A stretch of 64,000 bases of DNA from Akkermansiaceae bacterium UBA7890 (GTDB lineage Bacteria > Verrucomicrobiota > Verrucomicrobiia > Verrucomicrobiales > Akkermansiaceae): assembly GCA_002501065.1 (NCBI GenBank), contig DLRK01000014.1, positions 682 to 64,681 of the forward strand. The letters are read 5' to 3'. Shown piece after piece: positions 27,401 through 35,000 of this stretch. Each line of letters starts with the position of its first letter. Position 1 is the first letter of the stretch. The position numbers and the translations under genes are program-made. Below the pieces are notes generated by a model that searched no databases, was not told the origin of the DNA, and was given only the letters and a program-made list of their open reading frames with translations.

Positions 27401-27457
27401 CAGGCCCACGACGATAATCGTGACCGGCAGGAGGGTGCGGCGAGTTGCAGCAATCAT
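24410..27457 (-). CDS. Secreted subtilisin-like (S8) protease with N-terminal propeller-like region
   Basis: The ATG at 27457 opens a signal sequence (LLPVTIIVVGLTAAAQAELL), giving 1015 residues; a TTG at 27493 is in frame but less likely. About 450 N-terminal residues form repeated beta segments (VAIRPDGLLLAGGTFEG, IDYAGNTYVSVGFTGSY) like SBBP-type propellers. An inhibitor-like stretch (LTTEQVSNLQQQGARVALD) precedes the S8 domain, where Asp595 (LYLIDTAID), His642 (AAHGTEML), the oxyanion Asn (VSAGNG) and Ser809 (GTSASTALATG) are all present. A calcium-binding acidic loop (DTDKDGDGWTDKEEYF) follows near the C terminus. It is first in an operon with the CHAT protein and divergent from the TpsB gene. 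Confidence 0.82.
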   Translation of the reverse strand: MIAATRRTLLPVTIIVVGLTAAAQAELLRYRTAIRSLADGTALFRTVEAVPARDATNPARAFAGGAFTRRFRIGIDPTMEVPSLNEQDGVLVGFTRNLDNKDWNVDWVLAVGCETGNAVINDVAIRPDGLLLAGGTFEGRATFDRPQQPSVELIAPNRVASFIALADPFGGWIGAIVVPGMELRSMAVDDEGEVFVTGPGTLARRYNADLQEVWDIQPAVGADTLSPDHIAVGIGRKQPFVYVQGTLARPEGDDQDVFVVQLEKTAGDRLWNTTINSRGGQERAGGIGVGPLGDLRVAVSSEGTDLSVANSVVSDKPTTPARHGYLLFLDATNGKLLNDRLLGRATELRSTLETYNLDIDYAGNTYVSVGFTGSYQFKGLVQEGQEDAAVVVVDALGVPMRFMDSRGEARATGLDVAAAGRDLQVLVGAVQGTTDELFGESPVAASRDSKAYLAVLDKPDDQQSYIITPLNPDQGLGPLVVAINQLEGEIYRIIDNPQRNIRLISTYLTTEQVSNLQQQGARVALDRELVTPGMDGLLWDDLQNGELILDIPQKDLTGAGLSANWALETLNHLPPLNGFYCYPETCRETVLYLIDTAIDPSSGFFNGNPNLEIGESILVRGTGDPPASGLGLGGYDPATAAHGTEMLSMIAGPTYGAAQGTPIKVVSYNIYPDGATTKISTLIEAINLANTHKNLNHLHDPAAFCIASSADTPGPSDASLESAIDYTLDNVYATVLVSAGNGPGSAEDYTPSDLSSKKGVLCVGAIDPSNLPLQVANTRGDDGVDLWAPGEMVAAADVDGNPTAMTGTSASTALATGAALIYLSANPVLTPSQIEIAMKDSAQGSDPNQKIVYIPSPADASAANALNHMDYDDWAYWYELDLDGEHDGTDTDKDGDGWTDKEEYFFLGSDPTSPAGYRTPILQMVTSSQSSASFEFPLSCFLYQPSALASPFELRDGSTLSIQRSPDLVDWTDCTSEVLGLQEAGDEGLTVTISFGIAIDPMVKTKCFYRIFVYQ

Positions 27458-27493
27458 CTGTTGTCTGGTTCCAACCGGATACGGACGGGGCAA

Positions 27494-27512
27494 ATTTCAG
27501 AAAATCTGAAAT
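27494..27512 (-). promoter_or_regulatory. Inverted repeat just upstream of the S8 protease gene
   Basis: A perfect 7-bp AT-rich inverted repeat (27494-27500 and 27506-27512, 5-base spacer) lies 37 bases before the chosen start. It could be an operator or a leader hairpin controlling the S8-CHAT operon; it is in the divergent region shared with the TpsB gene. No -10/-35 pair could be fixed with confidence. Confidence 0.35.
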
Positions 27513-27748
27513 CAGTCTAAATCTGTGCGGTTGAGGAAGCGGGGCATGATTTGGCCCAGCCAAGCAGAGGATAGTGCGTCATGGGAAGAATTTTCAAGTG
27601 GCCTCTCGGGGTCGGTGAACCGTGAGGTTGCCTTTGCGCCATGAAAAGTAAGAGGAAATCTTCTCTCAGGGAATTCCCTGCTAGCCGGGGGGAAAGGTCT
27701 TTCCAAGGCGGAGGGTCAATCGCAGGATACTTGGTCTGGTCAATACGG

Positions 27749-29479
27749 ATGAACAGAATCGTCACCATTATTGCCGCTGTCTCCCTCTGGCTGCACCTGC
27801 CGACTCCGCTTTACGGACAGGAGGGCAGCGAGTTGGCCCCCCGTGGGGTGGAAGGTGAAACGGAGGGGCGCCTGCCCTTCGGGAAGCGCGAACCGGTGGT
27901 GCGTGGGGAGGTCGACGAGTCGGCTCTGCTGATGGCCCGTCTGGGGACGATCAAATTGATCGGATCCGGGCAGGGGGCGGAATTCAACCATGACTTCCCG
28001 CAGGTCGGGCGGGTGGAGACCCTGGGTCTCACCATCAGTCACGAGGGGCTGGCCGGGACGCTGCGGCCCTTCCTGGGAGAGCCTCTCACCGAGAGCGGAC
28101 TCGATCGGTTGATCGAAACCCTCCTGCGCTACTACGAATTGCGCGATCGTCCGGTTACCGACATTTATGCGCCCGGCCAGGACCTCGCCGGGGGCACCAT
28201 AGAGCTCATGGTCATCGATGGGCTGGTGGGCGCGGTGGGGATGCAGGTGGGTGGGATCTTTAACGATGAGCTGCTTGCGGGAGCGGTCCGACTGCAGGGT
28301 GGGGAGGTGCTCCTGACCAGCGAACTGCAGCGTCATCTCGACTGGTTCAATCGCAACCCCTTTCGTCCGGCCGCCCTCTACGCCGCACCCGGCGCGGGTG
28401 CAGGCGAGGCCGACCTTGTCTTCGCCTTCAGCGAGCGGCGCCCCTGGCGCGTTTATGCCGGCTATGAGAACAGCGGAGCCGAGGTGTCCGGGGAAAACCG
28501 CTTCCTCGCGGGTTTCAACTGGGGAAACGCCTTTGCCCTCGACCAGTCGATCAGCTACCAGTTCACCACCGGTGATTCGCTTGATGAACTCATGGCGCAT
28601 GCCGTGAGCTGGGAGATTCCCATTCACTCCAGGCATCACTTCGTACGCCTGACAGGCAGCTGGGCGGAAATCTCCACCCGGGATTACCTGGCGGGCGTCC
28701 TGGTGGATTCGGCCGGGACAAGCTGGCAGATTGGTGCGTCCTATGGCATGCAGCTCAATCGCTGGAATGACTTCCGGCAGGAAATCAGCGTGGGGATGGA
28801 GTACAAGTCCTCCGACAATTTCCTCGTCTTTGGAGGGTTTGATGGCAGTCCCGGAGCAGGAGTGGAAGTGGTCCAGTTTCGCGCCGACTACCGGGCCCGC
28901 CGTCAGTTCGTAAACCGGAACAGTCTTGAGCTGAACGCTTCGGTGATGGGCAGTCCCGGGGAACTGGGAGGGAGCAACTCGACGAGCGATTTCCAGGATT
29001 TCCGTCCGGGAGCGGAAGCCAGTTACCTTTACGGACGGGCCCGGGCGGTCTGGACGCAGCGTCTCCCCGGGGCTTGGACGTTGCGTGCGAGGGGACAATT
29101 CCAGGTCGGGAGTGGAGCACTCCTGCCCACCGAGCAACTCAGCCTCGGTGGACACGCCACCGTGCGCGGGTTTGAGGAGCGCGACTTCCTGGCCGACCGC
29201 GGCTACCTCCTTTCCGCCGAGGTCCGGACCCCGCCGGTGTCCCTGCCCACCGGGGAGCACTTTCCGGTCCAGATCCAGTTCCTCGGCTTCCTCGATCATG
29301 GCGGGGGCTGGCGGGATGAAATCACGCCGGGACGGGAGGACCAGGAGAGCCTCACCAGCGTGGGGGCCGGCCTGCGGGCGCAGGTGGGCCGCCATCTCAA
29401 CCTGCGGGCGGATGTTGGCGTGCCGCTGGAAGGGGGCGACGGCCCGCGGGGTCATGTGGGTCTGACGGCCTCCTTCTAG
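27749..29479 (+). CDS. TpsB-type outer-membrane transporter (ShlB/FhaC/HecB family)
   Basis: The ATG at 27749 gives 576 residues with a signal peptide (VTIIAAVSLWLHLPTPLYG). A POTRA-like region spans about residues 55-200 (GRVETLGLTISHEGLAG, LIETLLRYYELRDRPVTDIY), followed by a 16-stranded-barrel type sequence ending in Phe. The family's VRGFEERDF motif, needed for secretion in two-partner systems, is intact. Such transporters export large TpsA proteins. No TpsA-like gene with a haemagglutination-activity domain is seen in the window; the nearest genes are the divergent S8 and CHAT pair. The cargo may be encoded elsewhere, or this may be a variant system. Confidence 0.85.
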   Translation: MNRIVTIIAAVSLWLHLPTPLYGQEGSELAPRGVEGETEGRLPFGKREPVVRGEVDESALLMARLGTIKLIGSGQGAEFNHDFPQVGRVETLGLTISHEGLAGTLRPFLGEPLTESGLDRLIETLLRYYELRDRPVTDIYAPGQDLAGGTIELMVIDGLVGAVGMQVGGIFNDELLAGAVRLQGGEVLLTSELQRHLDWFNRNPFRPAALYAAPGAGAGEADLVFAFSERRPWRVYAGYENSGAEVSGENRFLAGFNWGNAFALDQSISYQFTTGDSLDELMAHAVSWEIPIHSRHHFVRLTGSWAEISTRDYLAGVLVDSAGTSWQIGASYGMQLNRWNDFRQEISVGMEYKSSDNFLVFGGFDGSPGAGVEVVQFRADYRARRQFVNRNSLELNASVMGSPGELGGSNSTSDFQDFRPGAEASYLYGRARAVWTQRLPGAWTLRARGQFQVGSGALLPTEQLSLGGHATVRGFEERDFLADRGYLLSAEVRTPPVSLPTGEHFPVQIQFLGFLDHGGGWRDEITPGREDQESLTSVGAGLRAQVGRHLNLRADVGVPLEGGDGPRGHVGLTASF

Positions 29480-29565
29480 GTGCCGGGCCCGTGATTATTC
29501 CCGTTGTCAACGGCCCCCGGGCTCAGTAGGGTCCGCCCCCCGTTCGCAATTGCGATTGCACATCA

Positions 29566-29655
29566 GGACAGGTGCCAGAGTGGTCGAATGGGCGCGCCTG
29601 GAAAGCGCGTGTACCTGAAAGGGTACCGTGGGTTCGAATCCCACCCTGTCCGCCA
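29566..29655 (+). tRNA. tRNA-Ser (anticodon GGA)
   Basis: A 90-nt class II cloverleaf with acceptor GGACAGG/CCTGTCC, anticodon stem CGCGC/GCGCG around loop CTGGAAA (GGA at 34-36), a variable arm closing on GTACC and T arm GTGGG-TTCGAAT-CCCAC. CCA is encoded at 29653-29655. The DNA immediately downstream is gene-poor, as often seen where elements insert at tRNA genes. Confidence 0.95.
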
Positions 29656-30094
29656 GTTGATTATCAACAAGTTACGGAGGGCGCTCGGATATTTAGACCG
29701 TAGCTAAGACCATCGCCAGCCATTTCCGGTGGCGTCCAGCTCTGTTTTTGCCGAGCACACCCAAGCCAAAGTCTCGCGATCCGCACTACTTGGTCATCGG
29801 ATCTCTACCCTCCTGCCTGACTGCATCTGCTAGGCGTTCGCATGGACGGCGAGTTGCTGGTTCGAGTGACGCTGTCCTAACGGAACGGTGGTGCATCAAA
29901 GTGGGGAGGTGTGAGGGGGGCGCCACCGAACGGCTCGAACTCTTCCTGTTCCTTGGAGCGTCCCGGCATGGGCGGAAACCTCGGACGGGGGGCCACCCGG
30001 ATCCGTGACGTGCGATCGTATCGAGAGGCTCCCTACACATCAAAGCCTGCTGAAAAATTTTCCAGAAATTTTCGGGGGTGGTACTCGGGGAAGG
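29656..30094. other. Gene-free stretch downstream of tRNA-Ser
   Basis: No open frame here has a recognisable family, signal peptide or sensible start. The sequence is less biased than the coding regions on both sides. It looks like decayed accessory DNA next to the tRNA. No integrase gene and no clean repeat of the tRNA 3' end was found. Confidence 0.5.
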
Positions 30095-30171
30095 TCATGG
30101 CCTTGGCACCGATCACCTCAAGGTCGATCGACGTGATGCACGTTCTCGAAATCCACGAAAACATGGTTCAT
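30095..30171 (-). pseudogene. N-terminal remnant of a PIN/NYN-like nuclease gene
   Basis: On the minus strand an ATG at 30171 begins MNHVFVDFENVHHVD, the opening strand of PIN/NYN-like RNases, where the Asp and Asn of 'VDFEN' belong to the metal site. The frame then stops after two codons. One base over, the sequence continues as DLEVIGAKAMTF, which fits the next part of the same family, and then similarity ends. A +1 frameshift followed by truncation is the simplest reading. Only about 27 codons of a roughly 120-250-residue gene remain. Confidence 0.55.
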
Positions 30172-30277
30172 CGGAGAGGAGGCGGCGGAGTTGGTATTGG
30201 TGCTCATCATTTGTCAGTTCGGTGACGAAGGCTTCGGAGAGGATCTAGGCGAGGGACTGAGCGGGCATGGGGAAGGA

Positions 30278-30628
30278 TCAGCCGAAGAAGCAACCGTTGG
30301 GGTCTTCGTCGATGATGTGGAGGGCGGTCGCGAGGGAATCGGCTTGTGGGTTGGGTGGGTAGGCATGCCACTTGCCGTCCGCACGCTGCCAGTAGATACG
30401 CCAGATTCTCTGGCTGCGGACATAGCGGAGCTTGGCGATGGGTTCCTCAATCTGCTCGTCCGGATGATTGAAGGCAGGACGCACGAGGAATAGCTCAATG
30501 GCTTGGTCGGTGAATCGCTGGCCCTCGCGGACCTTGTCACGCAGATGCAGGGGCGGGCGGCGGTGAACCCAGAAGGAGTCCTCCAGTACCTTCATGTGCT
30601 TGGCAATTTCGATTTCGGTAAAGGCCAT
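30278..30628 (-). CDS. DUF3024-domain protein
   Basis: A 116-residue protein that matches the DUF3024 pattern from end to end: VHRRPPLHLRDKVREG, QAIELFLVRPAFNHP, EPIAKLRYVRSQRIWRIYW, RADGKWHAYPP and the closing IDEDPNGCFFG. The family is small, cytosolic and of unknown function, scattered among bacteria and often in accessory regions. The reading frame is open for a further 48 codons upstream of the ATG without a better start. It sits in the gene-poor stretch after tRNA-Ser, beside the PIN/NYN remnant. Confidence 0.85.
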   Translation of the reverse strand: MAFTEIEIAKHMKVLEDSFWVHRRPPLHLRDKVREGQRFTDQAIELFLVRPAFNHPDEQIEEPIAKLRYVRSQRIWRIYWQRADGKWHAYPPNPQADSLATALHIIDEDPNGCFFG

Positions 30629-31077
30629 GGGAGCAAGGGGAGTCTTTAGTGCCTGCCCGAGGTTGCTGCCCTCGGGGAGGGCGAGGAGGGTGGCGAAGCG
30701 GGGGAAGATGTGGAGTCTTCGGGGGCGGCTGGTTCGTTCCAGATCATTGGCGAGGGTGTGGGATCAGTGAGTTATGTGCGACCGCGGTGCCAACCCGGCC
30801 CCCCCCCCAATCATGTATGCCATGCACGAAAGGAAATCCTTACGGCGTGCCTGTCTGGCAACTATCTAAGCAAGGCCCGGGCAGGGGGACTGAAAGGAAA
30901 TTGGTTTTTCTTCAAGGCTTCGGAACAGGCTGGCAGGCAGGGGTGAGTGGGGGTCTGATTCAATCTGTTTAACGGCGAAGAAAAAGGTTCCTGTGCTAAA
31001 CACCCTCTGACTCGAATTGGCTGAGGCAATGGGTTTTCGGTGGTCCCTTTCAGACGCGATCCATCCACTTATCCGAA
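30629..31077. other. Gene-free stretch between DUF3024 and SDR genes
   Basis: No supportable gene. It contains a run of ten C at 30799-30808. Minus-strand DNA next to DUF3024 (about 30640-30770) has coding-like third-position bias in the DUF3024 frame (IFPRFATLLALPEGSNLG), possibly the tail of a lost gene, but I do not recognise it. Confidence 0.4.
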
Positions 31078-32034
31078 TCAACCAGCGGAAGGTGAACGGT
31101 ACTCGCGTTCTTTGAGGTCATTCTGGTAGGACTTGCCGAATTCACTCCCATGTTCTGCAATCCACTCGGAGAATCTGTGGACTCCCAGGGGTTCCTCGTC
31201 CGATGCCATCAGCCCCCGCTTCAGCCCCCGAATCTCTGCCCTGGTGATGACTAGATCCTGCAGAAATATTCCCAGGAACTTCCCGAAAAGCCATCCAGCG
31301 ATCGAAGGAACAGGCAGGATGAGTCGACGCAGGCCCATCGATTTCGCCATCAGACCGATGTATTCCTTGTAGCGAAAAGTCTCGGGTCCGGTGACATCCA
31401 GCGTCACATTCTCACGCGCCTCGCCTTGCTCCACGGCAACTCTGGCGACGTCCTTGATGTGCACAGGTTGGATGGAATAGTTCCCCATGCCGAAGACGCC
31501 GAATACCGGGAATTTTCTCAGCATCCATGCGATGTTGTTGACCAGGACATTCCGCCCACCACCGAACAATACGGTTGGGCGAAGAATCGCATAGGAGTGA
31601 TTGGAGGCATGGAGGAGTTCCTCGACAGCAACCTTACCCCGGAAGTAGGTCCAGTCAGGGGCTTTGTGCGGATGGGCGACGGAGAGATGGACGATTCTCT
31701 CAACTCCGGCTTCAGCCGCAGCTGCGAACAAACGCCTGCTGTTCTCCACCGCTATGCCATGATCGAAATTGCGACGCGGATGATTGTAACGAACCCAATA
31801 GGTGTTGTAGAGCACTTCCGCTCCTCTCAATGATTCCACGAGTGCAGTGTGGTCATTGAAGTCCAGTGAATGCACCTCCACCCCGCCGTCGAAAGGGTCG
31901 TCCCTTCCGATTGCGTTGGTCAGTGTTCTGACGCGGATTCCTTTCTCCAGAAGACGATGAGCGATCGATCGGCCAGTATAGCCGAACGCACCGGTCACGA
32001 CATGCAGAACCTCGTCCACGATCAGTGATCTCAT
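31078..32034 (-). CDS. NAD(P)-binding SDR-type epimerase/dehydratase (NmrA/NDUFA9-like)
   Basis: A 318-residue Rossmann protein of the atypical or extended SDR group. The dinucleotide motif is TGAFGYTGRSIAHRLL near residue 15. VYNTYWVRY and ENSRRLFAAAAEAGVERIVHLSV follow the SDR beta-4/beta-5 region, and the usual Tyr-x3-Lys is replaced by WTYFRGKVAVEELL. YAILRPTVLFGGGRNVLVNN and YSIQPVHIKDVARV match NAD-dependent epimerases of the NDUFA9-like type, which often act on sugar or quinone-linked substrates. The substrate is not evident. It stands between the gene-poor island and the second PVC cytochrome gene, 53 bases from the latter's end. Confidence 0.82.
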   Translation of the reverse strand: MRSLIVDEVLHVVTGAFGYTGRSIAHRLLEKGIRVRTLTNAIGRDDPFDGGVEVHSLDFNDHTALVESLRGAEVLYNTYWVRYNHPRRNFDHGIAVENSRRLFAAAAEAGVERIVHLSVAHPHKAPDWTYFRGKVAVEELLHASNHSYAILRPTVLFGGGRNVLVNNIAWMLRKFPVFGVFGMGNYSIQPVHIKDVARVAVEQGEARENVTLDVTGPETFRYKEYIGLMAKSMGLRRLILPVPSIAGWLFGKFLGIFLQDLVITRAEIRGLKRGLMASDEEPLGVHRFSEWIAEHGSEFGKSYQNDLKEREYRSPSAG

Positions 32035-32087
32035 GACAGGGGATAAAGCGACTGACTGAAAGGAAATTAGATAATAATGGTGGGATG

Positions 32088-35000
32088 CTACTTCATCTCG
32101 TGAATGAAGGTCATGAGATCGATGATCTCCTCCTTCTTCAGGGCGTTGAGCAACTTGGCCGGCATCAATGATTGTTCCTGCGTCCTGATCGCCTTCACCT
32201 GCCCGCGCGGAAGGCGCGTGACCTGACCCTGCACATCTGTGATGGAGACAAACTCATTGGTCTGCTCGGTCACGAAGCCGCTGAGGGTCCCGGCATTGGT
32301 GGTGATCACCTCGGTCGCCTTGAAACGATCCTGAACAACTTTGGAGGGATAGACGATCGCGTCCGCCAACTCCTGCCGGTTCAGGCGCTGAGTGGCACCC
32401 GCCAACGGTGGTCCGAAAAGACTGCCGGCCTGGCCCTTGAGTCCGCCGTGACACGCGAAGCAGGTGGCCTGCAGGTAAATCTTCCGTCCCCTGGCGGCAT
32501 TGCCCCTGAACCCGCTCATGCCCGCAATCAGTTCGTGCAGGTTCGCGTCGGTCAACACTTCGGTCTGGGTGATCACCTTGCGCGCAATCCAGGGATGCCC
32601 GAACTTCCCGCGGAACCAGACCTGCCAGTACTCGAGAACCTCTTCCGGGAGATGAAGGGGAGCCTTCTCAATAAAGGACGACATCGCCTCCATCACATTC
32701 GAGGTCGGGCCACTCACATCGACGGCAATCCCCCAGCTTCCAAGCTCCGCCCCTTTTTTCTCCCAGCCGTTGGGAGGACGGGAACGACTGAGCTTCCAGG
32801 TTGTGTCGGTCACCAGCGTCTGCGCTCCTTGCGCCGTAGTCCATTGCAGAATCACTGCCAGACCTGCCGGACCACTTTCGTTGCGTCCTTCGATCGCAAT
32901 GAGATTGCGGCCCTCTCTCAACCCCTTGCCGACGTCAATCCGCTTCGGAGTTCCCCATTCCCGGCCCTCCCCGACTTTCCTGCCATTGAGAAACACCTCG
33001 AACTCGTTGTCGCAGGTGATCATCAACACGCCCCGGGAAGCGTCTCCGTTCACCTCGAAGGAGCGCGTAAACCAGGCCTGATCGTCCGCAAGCTGCTCCG
33101 CCGACGACCAGATCACCTGCATTGGAGTCCGAAAACTGGGACGCTGATGGGCGAGCAAGGTCTGAAGGGCGCGCTCCAGGGTGGCTCCGATCTGCGGATG
33201 CATGCTCATCAATTCAAGCAAGCGGAAGGCCACCGCCTGATCGCCGGTCCAGTTGCCAATCGAGAGCGCCTTGACCCCGTCGCCGTATTCACTGAGAGCC
33301 TTGCCATCGGCCACAATCCGGGCCGCACAACGCTCCACCGCGGTGGCTGATTCGATCTCCAGCAGTCCCTTCACGAAGAGATCCCCGCGTTCAGCAGGGA
33401 GCGGTTGGGCCGCCAGGGCAGCGAAGAGATTCTCCCGCCGCCCGGTTTCCTTCGTGGCATCGAGATCCCGGAGAAGTTGCTCCGCCACGAGAGGGCTCCT
33501 CACTTCATGCAACAACCCGATCAGGCGCCGCCGGTCAGCATCACTCCTGGCAGCCTGGAAGGCCTTGAGCAGAATCCTGTCGGCATCGGGGGCCCCGCGG
33601 ATCGCCTTGTAGGCCACCTTCGCAAGATCGCTGTCAGCCCTTAATTGATCAGCGAGCACGATCAACGCGGCAGTGTGTCGGCCCGCCAACTGGTTGACCA
33701 CCGTGTTCCAGAACCCGCCGAATTGCAGCCCCTTGCCATCGCGCTCAGCAAACCAGCCCTCCTGAGTTGAAAGCAGCCACCGGATCAGCCGCAGGCTCTC
33801 GGCATCAGTCCACCCCCTGGAGATCCTGGCCAGCGCACCAGCCATGTGGAACTGTGTGACGCCATCCTTTTCCTTTTCCAGCATGCCCAGGATCGGAGCA
33901 AAACCCGCCGCCACATCGTACTCTCCACCGAGCCGCACATGCTCCCAGCGAATTCCGGGATCCTCCGAAGTCATCAGCTTGAGCAGGAACTCGTGAACTT
34001 TCGCGGTCAGTTCCCTGTTCTGCTGAATCTCAGCGCGGAACAGGCCAAGGATGCGAAGCAGGTCAAGGTGTTCCTCCCGCGTGGTATCGCCATCGCCCGG
34101 TTCCACCCGATCGAGCAGGATCGCCACCAGGGCGTGAACAACCTCCGGCCCGGCTCGTTCCCGCCGAATGTTGGTGGCCACCAGGGCGCGCATGATTCCT
34201 GCCGGTTCAGTGGTCACGTTCTCCTGGATCACCTTTGTCGGGTGGTGGGCCAGCGCCGTCATCGCAGCGTAGGCCACAAAGCGATCAAGGTGACCGAGGA
34301 GGGTGGATAGCCGCGGCACGGCCGAGGGGTTCTGCAGGCGCATCTGCGCTTCAAGGGCGCGCCGGAGAACGAAGGGATCCTCGTCCTCCAGCAACTGCAG
34401 GGCCAGTCCTGCCTCCTCCGTCTTTTGCCGGATTCCCAACAACCAGGCCGCCTGACCCCGGATCTCAGGCTCTCGATCCCCGGCCATTCTCCGCAGGAAC
34501 CCGCCGGGCAGTTTCTCGAATTCCGGAGCCAGGATACGGACCGCCCGCAGGCGTTGATTCAGGGGCCGCTTCGAATCGAGCACGGCAGAACGAACCCGCC
34601 CGGGCAGATCCTCATCCTGACCGAGCAGGCGCTCCTCCGCCATCCGGCCCCACTCCGCCATCGGCTGTGGCGACTCGAGCAATCGCGAGAGAAGCGGTCC
34701 ATTTGAACGCTTCTCCTCAGGAATGATTCCGGGCACCACCGGCCTCTCCGACTTGTCATGAAAGATACGCCAGATCCCCTGGTTGTGATCGCTGACGACC
34801 AGGCTGCCATCAGGGGCCACATCGACATCAACCACGCCAAAATTGATCCTCTTTCCGTTTGCATCGACGGCTCCTTTCTTTGGTTGAGCCACCGTGATGA
34901 GCTCTGCCTTCCAGGTCGCTTTCTCCCGCGCCAGGGAAAACATGAGCAGGCGCCCCGGGTTGGCATAGCCGCCCGTGGTGGCTGACTTCCACTGGTAGTC

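Noticed and set aside
24410..27457. S8 protein as the TpsA cargo of the TpsB transporter
   Set aside because: It has no haemagglutination-activity (TPS) domain at its N terminus and no long beta-helix repeats.
29854..29873. GGTTCGA...CTGTCC segment resembling the 3' end of the tRNA-Ser gene
   Set aside because: The match is gapped and too short to be called an attachment-site repeat.
30888..32068. 15-bp direct repeat (30888-30902 and 32054-32068) flanking the SDR gene
   Set aside because: A 15-bp match is expected about once or twice by chance in 64 kb, and there is no transposase or target-site pattern.
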